Notes: generated from the sequence alone by a model not told the origin. Shown: positions 27,030-36,070, counted from the first letter of the stretch. The stretch: DNA of 64,000 nucleotides from Chryseobacterium sp. RU37D (GCF_900156075.1 NZ_FTMM01000013.1:1-64000), one strand, 5' to 3'. Translations and numbers: made by a program.

Positions 27030-27761
27030 TTATTTTTTGAAGTTTAGCTCCGCCCCAAAAACATCTACAAAATGCTTTCGGATCTTAGTCTTAATATCTT
27101 CCATTTCTTCGGGAGTAAGTTCTCTTTCGAGCTCTCTTTTTAAGGAAGTCACCTGCTTATCCTTAATTCCGCAAGGGATAATGTATTCAAAATAACGCAT
27201 ATCGGTATTCACATTCAATGCAAAACCGTGCAGTGTTACCCATCGGGAAGCTTTTACACCCATTGCACAGATTTTTCGGGTATAAGGTTTTCCTACATCC
27301 AGCCATACGCCGGTTTCACCCTGCGAGCGTTCTCCTTTTAATCCGTATTCCGCTATCGTTCTGATGATTACCTCCTCCAGATTCCTCATATATAAATGAA
27401 TATCTGTAAAGAAATTTTCAAGATCAAGAATAGGGTAGCCTACGATTTGTCCGTAGCCATGATAGGTGATATCTCCACCCCGGTTTACTTTTACGAAAGT
27501 GGCATCAATTTCCTTTAGTTTTTCTATTCCGGCTAACATATTTTCTTCGTGTCCGCTTTTTCCCAAAGTATATACATGAGGATGCTCTACAAGAAGAAAA
27601 TGATTCGAGGTAGTCATATGCTGTTCAGAAGGCAGGTCTCTGTTTTTAATTTTCAGATTAATAATATCCTTCATCAGTTTTTCCTGATAATCCCAGGCGG
27701 GCTGATATTCTTTTACTCCTAAATCTTCAAATTCTACTACCTTATTTTGATGTGTGTTCAT
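27030..27761 (-). CDS. lipB: Octanoyl-[ACP]:protein N-octanoyltransferase LipB
   Basis: Transfers octanoyl from ACP to lipoyl domains, the first step of lipoate synthesis. The 243 residues include RGGDITYHGYGQIVGYPI (about 94-111), the catalytic Lys region RKICAMGVKASRWVTLHGFAL (Lys about 163) and the catalytic Cys in IIPCGI (about C197). It starts 31 nt behind the trpA stop on the same strand with no terminator between, so it probably shares the trp transcript. Metabolically it is unrelated to tryptophan. Confidence 0.94.
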   Translation of the reverse strand: MNTHQNKVVEFEDLGVKEYQPAWDYQEKLMKDIINLKIKNRDLPSEQHMTTSNHFLLVEHPHVYTLGKSGHEENMLAGIEKLKEIDATFVKVNRGGDITYHGYGQIVGYPILDLENFFTDIHLYMRNLEEVIIRTIAEYGLKGERSQGETGVWLDVGKPYTRKICAMGVKASRWVTLHGFALNVNTDMRYFEYIIPCGIKDKQVTSLKRELERELTPEEMEDIKTKIRKHFVDVFGAELNFKK

Positions 27762-27792
27762 ACCTTTAATTGATGTACAAATTTAGTGATTT

Positions 27793-28524
27793 TTACTCTT
27801 TAATGGAATGGATGAAATCTATCACATTTTTCTTCCAATCTCTATTTTGTAATAAAATATTCACAAATGCAGTTCCGATGATCCCGCCGTCTGCTTTTTC
27901 GGTGACATTTTCAAAATCTTCTTTTGATTTAATTCCAAAACCGATCATTACCGGATTTTTAAGAGATAAGGAAGCCAGCCTTGAGAGATAATCTTCATTT
28001 TTCAAAACGGAGGTTCCGTTTCCTGTTGTGGATGACGAGCTTACGGCGTATAAAAATCCTGAGCTTAAAGAATCCAGGTATACAATCCTTTTATTAGATG
28101 TTTCCGGGGTCACGAGAAAAGTGAAATTAAGGTTGTATTTTTCTAAAATTTTTTGATAATTTTCAAATTCAATAGGCGGAAAATCAGGAATAATTAAACC
28201 TGAAACGCCACTTTCAGAACATTCTCTGCAAAAATTTTCAAAGCCGAAACTCAAAACCGGATTAATATATCCCATCAGAATTATCGGAATTTTAATTTCA
28301 TTTTTAATTGATTTTAATTGAGAAAATAGCGTTGAAATGGTCATTCCGTTTTTCAGAGCCCGTTCATGAGCTTGTTGAATTACAGGCCCGTCGGCAACAG
28401 GATCAGAGTAAGGCATCCCGATTTCCATCATATCTGCACCGGAATCTTGAATAATTTTTATGATTTCTACTGTGTCCTCAAGCTGAGGAATTCCTGCTGT
28501 AAAGTATATGTTGAGCTTTTTCAT
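27793..28524 (-). CDS. trpA: Tryptophan synthase alpha subunit
   Basis: The TIM-barrel subunit cleaves indole-3-glycerol phosphate to indole, passed through a tunnel to TrpB. The 243-residue protein has the catalytic Glu/Asp region MMEIGMPYSDPVADGPVIQ (about 36-54) and the phosphate-binding GFGIKSKEDFE. It is slightly short for TrpA (about 255-268) but complete. Its start follows the GIY-YIG gene stop with no gap, so expression depends on read-through from that inserted gene. Confidence 0.95.
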   Translation of the reverse strand: MKKLNIYFTAGIPQLEDTVEIIKIIQDSGADMMEIGMPYSDPVADGPVIQQAHERALKNGMTISTLFSQLKSIKNEIKIPIILMGYINPVLSFGFENFCRECSESGVSGLIIPDFPPIEFENYQKILEKYNLNFTFLVTPETSNKRIVYLDSLSSGFLYAVSSSSTTGNGTSVLKNEDYLSRLASLSLKNPVMIGFGIKSKEDFENVTEKADGGIIGTAFVNILLQNRDWKKNVIDFIHSIKE

Positions 28525-29373
28525 TTAAATTTCAATAGATTTTAAAATTCTACCATCAGATAGTTTCCATTCAGTTAATCCATTTGCGCTTCTTCCCATA
28601 ACTATTGCTGCAGCTGTTGATGGACTGCTAAATAAATAGTCTTCAGAAAAAACTAATTTATTATTGATATTTACAATTTTTTGTTCATCAATTAACCTCT
28701 GTCTAAAATTTATGATTGATTGATTTAAAGAATTAGTAACCGAATCTGCAATTTCGGAACCTTTTAAGACAACGAAGCCCTCATTAGTAATTTGTCCTTG
28801 GGCATTTGCTCCCCTCGTCGCCCTAATATAGAATGTATTATTTTCTTGTTCTTCTAGTGTTTGGTTTTCATGTATTAATTCTTCAAAAATCTTGTATCCT
28901 AAAGTATTTGTCAATAATTTAATATTTTCGATAAACTCTTCCATTTCGGATCTATCGGGTTCTGAAATGCTTGGTTTTGTTGGGATATTTGAATTATCTA
29001 AATTATATCTACTTACTTTTTTAGCGATTTCATAAAGACGATTTTCTAAATATTTTATATGGGCTTTATTTAAATTTTCATCTTTACTTATAAAAATAAT
29101 TGCTTCATTCCAAAAGTCTTTGCCTGAAATATGTTGAGTAATTCTTTTATATATTTCTTCTCCTTCCCCAATATAAGCCAAATCTTTATTATCAGCAGAT
29201 TTTCCGAATAAAATATACACTCCGGTGCTCTCCAATTCTTTTCGATCAATAGAAACTTTTATTTTATTTCTGGGAATTTTAAATGCTTTTCCAGTCCAAT
29301 TTGAAAGTTCACAAGTCAATCTTCCATTAGGTTCTCCGTCTATGAGAAATATTTTAATAGTTTTTCCAAACAT
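28525..29373 (-). CDS. GIY-YIG nuclease family protein with DUF4357 tail, inside the trp operon
   Basis: In the 282-residue product a GIY-YIG domain is visible: GVY (51-53), AYIGEG (66-71), Arg77 in IYKRITQH and Glu110 in KYLENRLYE, the expected catalytic Tyr, Arg and Glu. The C-terminal part (FYIRATRGANAQGQI, then SSPSTAAAIVMGRSANGLTEW) is the DUF4357 pattern. Such fusions occur widely in accessory regions, with unknown substrates, possibly DNA repair or defence. Here it lies between trpB and trpA, 22 nt after trpB and abutting trpA. It has no known link to tryptophan and is probably an acquired passenger gene. Confidence 0.85.
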   Translation of the reverse strand: MFGKTIKIFLIDGEPNGRLTCELSNWTGKAFKIPRNKIKVSIDRKELESTGVYILFGKSADNKDLAYIGEGEEIYKRITQHISGKDFWNEAIIFISKDENLNKAHIKYLENRLYEIAKKVSRYNLDNSNIPTKPSISEPDRSEMEEFIENIKLLTNTLGYKIFEELIHENQTLEEQENNTFYIRATRGANAQGQITNEGFVVLKGSEIADSVTNSLNQSIINFRQRLIDEQKIVNINNKLVFSEDYLFSSPSTAAAIVMGRSANGLTEWKLSDGRILKSIEI

Positions 29374-29395
29374 GATTAAATAGCTTTTTGCAAAT

Positions 29396-30580
29396 TTAAT
29401 AATTAAGATGTTTCAAATACGTTTCCATGTCTTTATCTCCTCGGCCGCTTAGGCAGATAACGACAATGTCTTTTTCATTAAATTTTTTTTGGTCTAAAAC
29501 CGCCAGGGCGTGAGCACTTTCCAAAGCGGGAATGATGCCTTCCAATTTTGTTAATTCAAACGCTGATTTTAATGCTTCATCGTCATTAATGCTGAAAAAT
29601 TCTGCCCTTTTTTCTTTAAATAAATTTGCATGAAAAGGTCCGATGCCAGGGTAATCGAGCCCTGCGGAAATAGAATGGGGCTCTATGACCTGCCCGTCTT
29701 CAGTCTGCATCACCAGACTTTTACTTCCGTGTAAAACACCTATGCTTCCAAGGAAAGTTGTAGCTGCGGACATTCCTGAGCCAATACCTAATCCTCCAGC
29801 TTCTGCCGCAAGAAGTTTCACATTTTCTTCATCTGCAAAATGGTAAAAAGCGCCTGCAGCATTGCTTCCGCCACCAACACAAGCAATTACGTAATCAGGA
29901 TTTTCCTTCCCGGTCTGCTCCAGAAGCTGTTCCTTAATCTCTTTTGAAATAATGCTTTGAAATCTCGCCACCAGATCCGGAAAAGGATGTGGGCCGACCA
30001 CGCTTCCAATGGCATAATGTGTCGTTACGGGGTTGTTTATCCAATCTCTTAAAGCTTCGTTTACAGCATCTTTTAGAGTTTTTGAGCCGGATGTTGCGGG
30101 AACGACTTCTGCACCCAGCATTTTCATTCTTGCAACATTCGGAGCTTGTCTCTGGATGTCTATTTCTCCCATATAAACAATGCATTTCATTCCGAGTAAA
30201 GCGCATGCTGTAGCTGTTGCAACGCCATGCTGTCCGGCTCCCGTTTCTGCAATAATTCTTCTTTTACCCAAATATTTTGCCAGCAAAACCTGGCCCAAAG
30301 CATTGTTGATTTTGTGGGCTCCTGTGTGGTTCAGGTCTTCCCTTTTTAGGTAAATTTGAGTATGATATTTATCACTTAAATTTTCGGCGTAATATAATGG
30401 GGTCGAACGTCCTACGTAGTTTTTTAATAAATATTGATATTCTTGTTGAAATTTTTCATATTCTATGATTTCAAGATATTTCTTTTGCAGTTCCTCTACA
30501 TTCGGATAAAGCATTTCCGGGATAAAAGCACCGCCAAATTCTCCATAATATCCATACTTATCGGGGTTTTTGTAATTCAT
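29396..30580 (-). CDS. trpB: Tryptophan synthase beta subunit
   Basis: A PLP enzyme that condenses indole with serine. The 394-residue protein has the PLP lysine in [13 protein letters not shown] (about 88-100) and the phosphate loop GGGSNAAG. The canonical N-terminus [15 protein letters not shown] identifies TrpB1. The start overlaps the stop of the 190-residue unknown gene by 23 nt, indicating coupled translation. Confidence 0.96.
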   Translation of the reverse strand: MNYKNPDKYGYYGEFGGAFIPEMLYPNVEELQKKYLEIIEYEKFQQEYQYLLKNYVGRSTPLYYAENLSDKYHTQIYLKREDLNHTGAHKINNALGQVLLAKYLGKRRIIAETGAGQHGVATATACALLGMKCIVYMGEIDIQRQAPNVARMKMLGAEVVPATSGSKTLKDAVNEALRDWINNPVTTHYAIGSVVGPHPFPDLVARFQSIISKEIKEQLLEQTGKENPDYVIACVGGGSNAAGAFYHFADEENVKLLAAEAGGLGIGSGMSAATTFLGSIGVLHGSKSLVMQTEDGQVIEPHSISAGLDYPGIGPFHANLFKEKRAEFFSINDDEALKSAFELTKLEGIIPALESAHALAVLDQKKFNEKDIVVICLSGRGDKDMETYLKHLNY

Positions 30581-31130
30581 TTTGTAGTTTATTTATGAAT
30601 GAAAGGTTATAGTCAAATTGTTGTTTAGTTATCTGCTTATTTTGAAATAATAAATGAATTTTCGCAGTCAGATCTACAATAAGGTTTAGATTGAGCTTTG
30701 AATTGTACATTTTAACGGCTATTTCAATATTATCAACTAAAAAATAAGAATCCAGCTTCTCATACAGGCAGAAAATTTTGCAATAAACAAAACCAAAATC
30801 AAAATTTACACTTGATTTTACATTGTTATCCAATAACTTATCTGCAATAATAACAAGATGATAGCTGTCCCATAATTCAATATTTTTAAAAAAGTACTGT
30901 ATATCTTCTTTGTTGAAAACTTTAATTAAATCTATAAAATCGCTTAATAATCCGTCAATCTGCCAATGTTCAGAGCTTTTGTCATACTGAGATATAAAAG
31001 TGTGAAGGTTTTCTATCTTTTTATTTTCAAATTTTATGGGGAATAAAGCAGAATTTACGGTTCGTCTTAAAAATCTGAGGTTCCGTTTTATTTTTAGAAG
31101 TTTGATTTTCTTCTGATAATATTTTTTCAT
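30558..31130 (-). CDS. Unknown 190-residue protein inside the trp operon
   Basis: I do not recognise a family. The protein is basic at its N-terminus ([22 protein letters not shown]), then helical and rich in Leu, Ile, Phe and Asn, without a signal peptide, TM helix or clear catalytic motif. It lies 31 nt after trpF and overlaps trpB by 23 nt. The overlap argues that it is a genuinely translated gene. Codon use looks AT-rich like its neighbours. It could be an inserted gene or a lineage-specific accessory to tryptophan metabolism. Confidence 0.65.
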   Translation of the reverse strand: MKKYYQKKIKLLKIKRNLRFLRRTVNSALFPIKFENKKIENLHTFISQYDKSSEHWQIDGLLSDFIDLIKVFNKEDIQYFFKNIELWDSYHLVIIADKLLDNNVKSSVNFDFGFVYCKIFCLYEKLDSYFLVDNIEIAVKMYNSKLNLNLIVDLTAKIHLLFQNKQITKQQFDYNLSFINKLQNELQKPR

Positions 31131-31161
31131 TATTGTTTTTGTGTTTTTATGAAATATTTCT

Positions 31162-31818
31162 TTAATCTCTATTTATAATATTTTTTCTAAATGCTTTGAT
31201 TCTATTTATGTCTTTTACTCCATAATCAATTTCAAATTTTGAATTAATATCTATCGCAAAAGGTTTTTGGTTTAACATTTTAATTTTATCTATATTTTCA
31301 TCTGAAAGACCTCCGCTCAAAAAATAAGGCAGAGGAATGTTAATTTCATTCAAAATATTCCAGTCAAACTGTTTTCCTGTTCCCCCGAAAGTTTTTGAGT
31401 CTGTATCAAACAAAAGATAATTTATGTTGCCCAAATTTAAAGTTTTTAATTCAAGTTTCTGATTTCCAATCCTGATGACTTTAATAATTTTTGTTTTGGG
31501 AGGTAATTCTTTTCTTAATTCAGCAATAAAATTTTCACTTTCATCTCCATGTAACTGTACAAAATTTAAACCTGCCTGCAGTGAATTTTCTACAATTTTA
31601 TTAACATTTTCATTAACAAAAACCCCTGTTTTGCAATTGTGATTTATATTTAGTATGTCTTTCAGGTGCAAATGCTTTAAAACATACCTTGGCGATTTTT
31701 CATAAAAAATAAAGCCCAGAAAATCTATTTTGATGGAAACCAATTCCTGAATCTGATCTGATTTTGTCACTCCGCAAATTTTAAGTTTTAGCTGATTGTT
31801 CTGTTTTTGAGCTTCCAT
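31162..31818 (-). CDS. trpF: Phosphoribosylanthranilate isomerase
   Basis: This is a 218-residue TIM-barrel enzyme converting phosphoribosylanthranilate to CdRP. It has the catalytic Cys in LKICGVT (about 12-18), DFLGFIFYEKSPRYV, FVQLHGDE, the catalytic Asp in LLFDTDSKTFGGTGKQFDW and the C-terminal FLSGGL phosphate loop. The start directly follows the trpC stop. Confidence 0.95.
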   Translation of the reverse strand: MEAQKQNNQLKLKICGVTKSDQIQELVSIKIDFLGFIFYEKSPRYVLKHLHLKDILNINHNCKTGVFVNENVNKIVENSLQAGLNFVQLHGDESENFIAELRKELPPKTKIIKVIRIGNQKLELKTLNLGNINYLLFDTDSKTFGGTGKQFDWNILNEINIPLPYFLSGGLSDENIDKIKMLNQKPFAIDINSKFEIDYGVKDINRIKAFRKNIINRD

Positions 31819-32598
31819 TTATCTATTAGTTTTTGAAATAAATTCTTCAAATGCGCGCACCGGATTTTCATTTTTCATAAAATATTCTCCCATTAAAAAT
31901 CCTTTAAATCCTTTTTCTTTTAGATATAAAAAATCTTTAATGCTGTAAATGCCGCTTTCTGCAACTGACACAACGTCTTTTGGAAGTTGGTCTTTCAGCC
32001 TTACGGAATGGTCCAGATCTACTTCGAAGTTTTTTAAATTTCTATTATTAATTCCTATCAGATCTATTTTTGGATTAAAATAGGCCAGCTCCTCTTCTGT
32101 ATGAATTTCCAGCATAACTTCAAGGCTAAGCTCATGCGAAAGTTCCGTAAATTCTAAAACCTGTTCTGCTGAAAGACACGCAGCAATCAATAAAACAGCA
32201 TCTGCTCCCATATTTTTTGCTTCATAGAACTGATATTCATCAATCATGAAGTCTTTTCGCAGGATCGGAATTTTTATATGATTTCTTACATTTAAAATAT
32301 CATCAGAGCTTCCTCCGAAAAAATCTTTATCTGTAAGTATTGAAATTCCGCTTGCTCCAAAACTTTCGTAACCGGATGTGACTTCTAAAGGTAAAACTTT
32401 GGCATTGATGATCCCTTTGGAAGGTGATTTCCTTTTAAATTCCGCAATAATCCCGCTTTTATTATTGATACTCTTTTTTAACGAAAAACTTTCTCTTTTA
32501 AAAAATTCAGAATCTTTTAATTGATCAATAGAAATTTTAGATTTTGAGAATGCAATTTCTTCTTTTTTTTCTTGTATAATTTTATTTAAAATGTTCAT
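31819..32598 (-). CDS. trpC: Indole-3-glycerol phosphate synthase
   Basis: The enzyme closes the indole ring from CdRP. The ATG at 32598 (MNILNKIIQEKKEEIAFSK) gives 259 residues with the family's conserved N-terminus; a longer in-frame version from 32634 would overlap trpD and add 12 atypical residues. Catalytic features are IAEFKRKSPSKG (about 52-63), ILRKDFMIDEYQFYEA and GINNRNLKNFEVDL. It begins 11 nt after trpD. Confidence 0.95.
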   Translation of the reverse strand: MNILNKIIQEKKEEIAFSKSKISIDQLKDSEFFKRESFSLKKSINNKSGIIAEFKRKSPSKGIINAKVLPLEVTSGYESFGASGISILTDKDFFGGSSDDILNVRNHIKIPILRKDFMIDEYQFYEAKNMGADAVLLIAACLSAEQVLEFTELSHELSLEVMLEIHTEEELAYFNPKIDLIGINNRNLKNFEVDLDHSVRLKDQLPKDVVSVAESGIYSIKDFLYLKEKGFKGFLMGEYFMKNENPVRAFEEFISKTNR

Positions 32599-32609
32599 GA
32601 TGCTAAATT

Positions 32610-33596
32610 TTATTCTAAAAGCAATTCGAGACACTTTAATGCTTTTTTTTCAAACAGGCTTTCCTGCGCCATGAGAAGACAATCATCATAATTCCCGAAT
32701 TTATTGGTATGATGGAGTGCTACGGCAGCATTTGCGATAACTACGGAATTTTGCTGCTTAGAACCTTCTCCCTGTAAAATGCTTCTGAGAATTTTTGCTG
32801 CTTCTGCAGTGGTTTTACCAGCATTCAGGTTTTCCGGATTTACGGAATCAAAGCCCAGATCTTCTGTTGAATAAATTTCCGCGCCCTTTTTTGTAATAAT
32901 CTTCGTGTCATGGGTAAGGCTGATCTCGTCATAGCCATCCATCGAATGGACAATCATAAAGTCTTTATTATCAGATTGTAATAAATATTCATAAAGCCGT
33001 GCAATTTCCAGATTGTAAACTCCAATCATTGAATATTGAGGTTTTACGGGATTCACCAAAGGCCCGAGAAGATTGAAAAAAGTACGTAGTCCCAAAGATT
33101 TTCTCAATGAACCGACCGAAAGGAGAGCGGGATGGAAATAAGGAGCATGCAGAAAACAGATGTTAGCTTTTTCGAGGTCTTCCTGTAGCTGTTCCGAGCT
33201 ATTTTTGAATTGATATCCCATTTCTTCCAAAACATTAGATGATCCTGTTTGGGTTGAAGCGCCGTAATTGCCATGTTTCGTTACTTTTTGCCCGGCTCCG
33301 GCTACCACAAAGCTTGTGATTGTAGAGATATTGAACGTATTTTTCCCGTCGCCACCTGTTCCTACAATATCTATGGCATCGTTTGCGTCTACATTCAGGG
33401 GTACGGCCATTTTTAAAAAAGCGTCTCTGAAACCTTCAAGTTCTTTCAAAGTGATATTCCGCATGAGAAAAACACTAATAAATGCAGTGACTTCCATTGC
33501 ATTAAACTTATTTTGAGCAATTTCAATCATGACCGACTTCGCTTCAGATTTTGACAAAGTATGGTGATTGAAAAGGTATTGCAGAATTTCTTTCAT
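32610..33596 (-). CDS. trpD: Anthranilate phosphoribosyltransferase
   Basis: The 328-residue enzyme transfers phosphoribose from PRPP to anthranilate. The PRPP-binding GTGGDGKNTFNIST (about 80-93) and KHGNYGASTQTGSSNVLEEMG (about 108-128) motifs are intact, as is FNLLGPLVNP. It lies 30 nt downstream of trpG and is a standalone TrpD, not fused to the amidotransferase. Confidence 0.95.
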   Translation of the reverse strand: MKEILQYLFNHHTLSKSEAKSVMIEIAQNKFNAMEVTAFISVFLMRNITLKELEGFRDAFLKMAVPLNVDANDAIDIVGTGGDGKNTFNISTITSFVVAGAGQKVTKHGNYGASTQTGSSNVLEEMGYQFKNSSEQLQEDLEKANICFLHAPYFHPALLSVGSLRKSLGLRTFFNLLGPLVNPVKPQYSMIGVYNLEIARLYEYLLQSDNKDFMIVHSMDGYDEISLTHDTKIITKKGAEIYSTEDLGFDSVNPENLNAGKTTAEAAKILRSILQGEGSKQQNSVVIANAAVALHHTNKFGNYDDCLLMAQESLFEKKALKCLELLLE

Positions 33597-33626
33597 TCGC
33601 TGATTTTTTATTTTGGACGGATTTAT

Positions 33627-34217
33627 TTAATTTAAAAGAAAATTTTTAATGATAATTTCTCCTTTTGGGGTTAGTATGCTTTCCGGATGAAACTGAACAC
33701 CATGCACATCATATTTTTTATGCTGCAAGGCCATGATCATCCCGTCTTTGTCTACTGCCGTTATTTCCAGTTCCTCTGGGAAATTTTCTGGGTTTACGGC
33801 CCAGCTGTGGTATCTTCCAACTTCAATTCCGCCGGAAAGATCTTTGAAAAGTTTGGTGTCACTTTTCACCAGGTCTGCAGGAGTTGAAACTCCATGAAAA
33901 ATCTCTGAAAGATTGATCAGGCTGCCACCAAAAGCCTCCGCAATAGCCTGCTGGCCAAGACAAACGCCAAGAATGCTTTTAGTAGGGGCATATTCTTTAA
34001 TAAGATCTAATAAAATACCCGCTTCTTCGGGAATTCCCGGCCCGGGGGAAAGGATAATCTTGTCGTACCGGCCTATCTCTTCTAAAGTAATTTCGTCATT
34101 TCTTACCACATCTACTTTTTCATTCAGGATTCTTTCGATGATCTGAACGAGATTGTAGGTGAAGCTGTCGTAATTGTCAAAGACCAAAACTTTGGCTAGT
34201 TGTATATTATTGTTCAT
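33627..34217 (-). CDS. trpG: Anthranilate synthase glutamine amidotransferase subunit
   Basis: This 196-residue class I amidotransferase supplies ammonia to TrpE. The nucleophile Cys86 is in GVCLGQQAIAE, with the His/Glu pair in VQFHPESI near residue 175. The N-terminus VLVFDNYDSFTYNLVQ is typical of TrpG/PabA. It lies 22 nt after trpE. It could also serve aminodeoxychorismate synthase, as TrpG does in some bacteria. Confidence 0.94.
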   Translation of the reverse strand: MNNNIQLAKVLVFDNYDSFTYNLVQIIERILNEKVDVVRNDEITLEEIGRYDKIILSPGPGIPEEAGILLDLIKEYAPTKSILGVCLGQQAIAEAFGGSLINLSEIFHGVSTPADLVKSDTKLFKDLSGGIEVGRYHSWAVNPENFPEELEITAVDKDGMIMALQHKKYDVHGVQFHPESILTPKGEIIIKNFLLN

Positions 34218-34239
34218 TTTTTTATGATTTATTTTATGT

Positions 34240-35661
34240 TTAATGGCTTAGCTTTTCTGCCTTTTCTACTGCTTTTTTCAGGGCATTGAGCTTATTGTTT
34301 ACCTCCTGAAGTTCACTTTCAGGGTTTGATTTTGCGACTAATCCCGCTCCGGCCTGGTAATATAAAGTATTGTTTTTACTTAAAAATGTTCTGATCATTA
34401 TTGCTTGATTGCAATCCCCGTTAAGGCCGATCATTCCGATACATCCGCCGTAATAGCCGCGTGAATTTTTTTCATATTTGTTAATTAATTGCATGGCCTG
34501 ATGTTTTGGTGCACCGCTTAAAGTTCCCTGCGGAAAAGTGGTGGCCATCATTTCGAAAGTATTTATATTTTCCGGAACATCGGCTGTCACTTCGCTCACC
34601 ATATGGATGACGTGGGAAAAAAGTTGGATTTCCTTTAGTTTCGTTACCGTAATATTTTTACCTAATTTACCAAGGTCATTTCTCGCAAGGTCAACAAGCA
34701 TGATGTGTTCTGCGTTTTCTTTCGGATCATTTTTCAGGGACTCGATTGATTGTAAATCAATATCAAAATTTCCCGTTCGTTTGAAAGTTCCGGCTATGGG
34801 ATGAATGATCGCTTTATTATCTTTTATAATCAATTGGCTTTCAGGGCTTGAACCGAATAATTTATAATTTCCATAATCGAAATAAAAAAGGTAAGGGGAG
34901 GGGTTAATATTCCTCAAAGTACGATAAACATTGAATTCGTCGCCTGTGAACTTCTGCTCAAACCTCCTGCTTAAAACCAATTGGAACACATCACCCCTCA
35001 TGCAGTGCTTCTGCGCAGTTTTTACCAATTCAATATATTCTTCATCGGTAATATTGGAGATTTCATTTCCGTTTTTACCAAATGGATAAATGACCGGGTT
35101 TTTATTTTTAATGATGCTTTCCAGTAGATAGAGTTCGGATTTAATTCCTTCGATCTGATTTTCAATAATATGCATTTCATCATTGTAATGATTGACCGCA
35201 ATGACATATTGATAAAGCCTGTATCGAAGAATCGGGATTTCGACTTCCGGACTTTGAGCTTTAAAGCTGATATTCTCAAAAAACTGTACCGCTTCGAAGC
35301 TGGTATACCCGAAGAGGCTCTGTGCTGTTTTTTCTATCGGATTATTAGTTTGCTCACATTCGAAGATTTTGGAGAACTGCTCGAAAACATCTGCAATTTT
35401 ATGTTCGATAATGAATTGTTTTACAGGCTCCTGTCTGGGAAACTTGATTTCGAATTCGTTAAGGTTTTTTATTTCGATTCCGGCAATGGCATTGATGGCA
35501 ATAAAAGAAAAATTATTGTCGATATTTTTAGCATCCGAACTTTCTAGAAGGATCGTATCCCTGAATTTGTCGCGTACCTGCAGATAAATATTCATTGGGG
35601 TTTGTAGGTCTCCGAGTGTTATTTTGGATACGGTTTTTATTTTAATTTTTTTATTAAACAT
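34240..35661 (-). CDS. trpE: Anthranilate synthase component I
   Basis: Makes anthranilate from chorismate. The chorismate-binding domain shows GDVFQLVLSRRF, PSPYLFYFDYGNYKLFGSSPE, HPIAGT, LSGAPKHQAMQLI and GCIGMIGLNGDCNQA. The ATG at 35661 (MFNKKIKIKTVSK) gives 473 residues and is preferred over a TTG at 35688. That TTG abuts the T run of the leader terminator, so a transcript reaching trpE must first pass the attenuator. The operon order is trpEGDCF-x-B-x-A-lipB. Confidence 0.95.
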   Translation of the reverse strand: MFNKKIKIKTVSKITLGDLQTPMNIYLQVRDKFRDTILLESSDAKNIDNNFSFIAINAIAGIEIKNLNEFEIKFPRQEPVKQFIIEHKIADVFEQFSKIFECEQTNNPIEKTAQSLFGYTSFEAVQFFENISFKAQSPEVEIPILRYRLYQYVIAVNHYNDEMHIIENQIEGIKSELYLLESIIKNKNPVIYPFGKNGNEISNITDEEYIELVKTAQKHCMRGDVFQLVLSRRFEQKFTGDEFNVYRTLRNINPSPYLFYFDYGNYKLFGSSPESQLIIKDNKAIIHPIAGTFKRTGNFDIDLQSIESLKNDPKENAEHIMLVDLARNDLGKLGKNITVTKLKEIQLFSHVIHMVSEVTADVPENINTFEMMATTFPQGTLSGAPKHQAMQLINKYEKNSRGYYGGCIGMIGLNGDCNQAIMIRTFLSKNNTLYYQAGAGLVAKSNPESELQEVNNKLNALKKAVEKAEKLSH

Positions 35662-35686
35662 TTGTAGTTCTATTTTTAATTTAAAC

Positions 35687-35721
35687 AAAAAAAGACTTCA
35701 ACGGATTACGTCAAAGTCTTT
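35687..35721 (-). terminator. trp attenuator terminator hairpin
   Basis: On the minus strand AAAGACTTTGACG (35721-35709) pairs with CGTTGAAGTCTTT (35703-35691) through 13 bp including two G-U pairs, loop TAATC, followed by seven T (35693-35687). It sits between the leader peptide and trpE, 26 nt before the trpE ATG. Confidence 0.88.
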
Positions 35722-35759
35722 GTATTATATTGTTTTTTAAATATATCCCGATTGTGCAA

Positions 35760-35837
35760 TTAACAACGTGACAACACTTCCAGACCCGACGAAGAGTTTG
35801 AAAGCCACCACCAGATATTGCTGCTTATATTAAACAT
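35760..35837 (-). CDS. trpL: trp operon leader peptide with three consecutive Trp codons
   Basis: A 25-codon frame starts with ATG at 35837, reads MFNISSNIWWWLSN at its N-terminus, and stops with TAA at 35760. Three tandem TGG codons (positions 9-11) sit 39 nt before the frame's end and upstream of an intrinsic terminator. This is the classic layout for ribosome-mediated attenuation: with scarce charged tRNA-Trp the ribosome stalls at TGG and the terminator should not form. The pairing that would prevent the terminator is not resolved by eye; one candidate is TCAAACTCTT (just after the Trp codons) with AAGACTTTGA (9 of 10 pairs). Confidence 0.85.
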   Translation of the reverse strand: MFNISSNIWWWLSNSSSGLEVLSRC

Positions 35838-35841
35838 TTGA

Positions 35842-35849
35842 CAAATATA
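35842..35849 (-). promoter_or_regulatory. Likely -7 promoter element of the trp operon
   Basis: TATATTTG on the minus strand matches TAnnTTTG. A TTTG (35868-35865) lies 15 nt upstream, closer than the usual spacing. The element ends only 4 nt before the leader ATG, so the trp mRNA may begin at or near the leader start codon. Confidence 0.5.
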
Positions 35850-35935
35850 GGTAATTTTTTAATACAAAAAATAAAAAGTATGAAACTAAGCGAACTTAAA
35901 ATTGAGAATATCTTATTTTTTCTTTTCAATCCTTC

Positions 35936-36070
35936 ATGCTTAGCTTTATATACAAGCTCATCTTAAACTTCCACGACCACTTCTTAGCGGAAGCCGAAAG
36001 AAGCCGAAAAGCAAAACAAAAAGAATCACTGTATAAAAACTATGTGACTTGTAAAAAGCAGAAATTTTGA
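35936..36070 (+). CDS. Possible small basic protein (44 residues)
   Basis: An ATG frame too short for usual ORF cut-offs gives 44 residues: a hydrophobic start (MLSFIYKLILNFHDHFLAEA) then a Lys/Arg-rich helix-like stretch (ERSRKAKQKESLYKNY). The composition is protein-like rather than random AT-rich translation, and it lies in an otherwise empty 380-nt gap divergent from the trp leader. No family is known to me. It may be spurious. The rest of the gap (35850-36218) shows no other gene. Confidence 0.35.
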   Translation: MLSFIYKLILNFHDHFLAEAERSRKAKQKESLYKNYVTCKKQKF

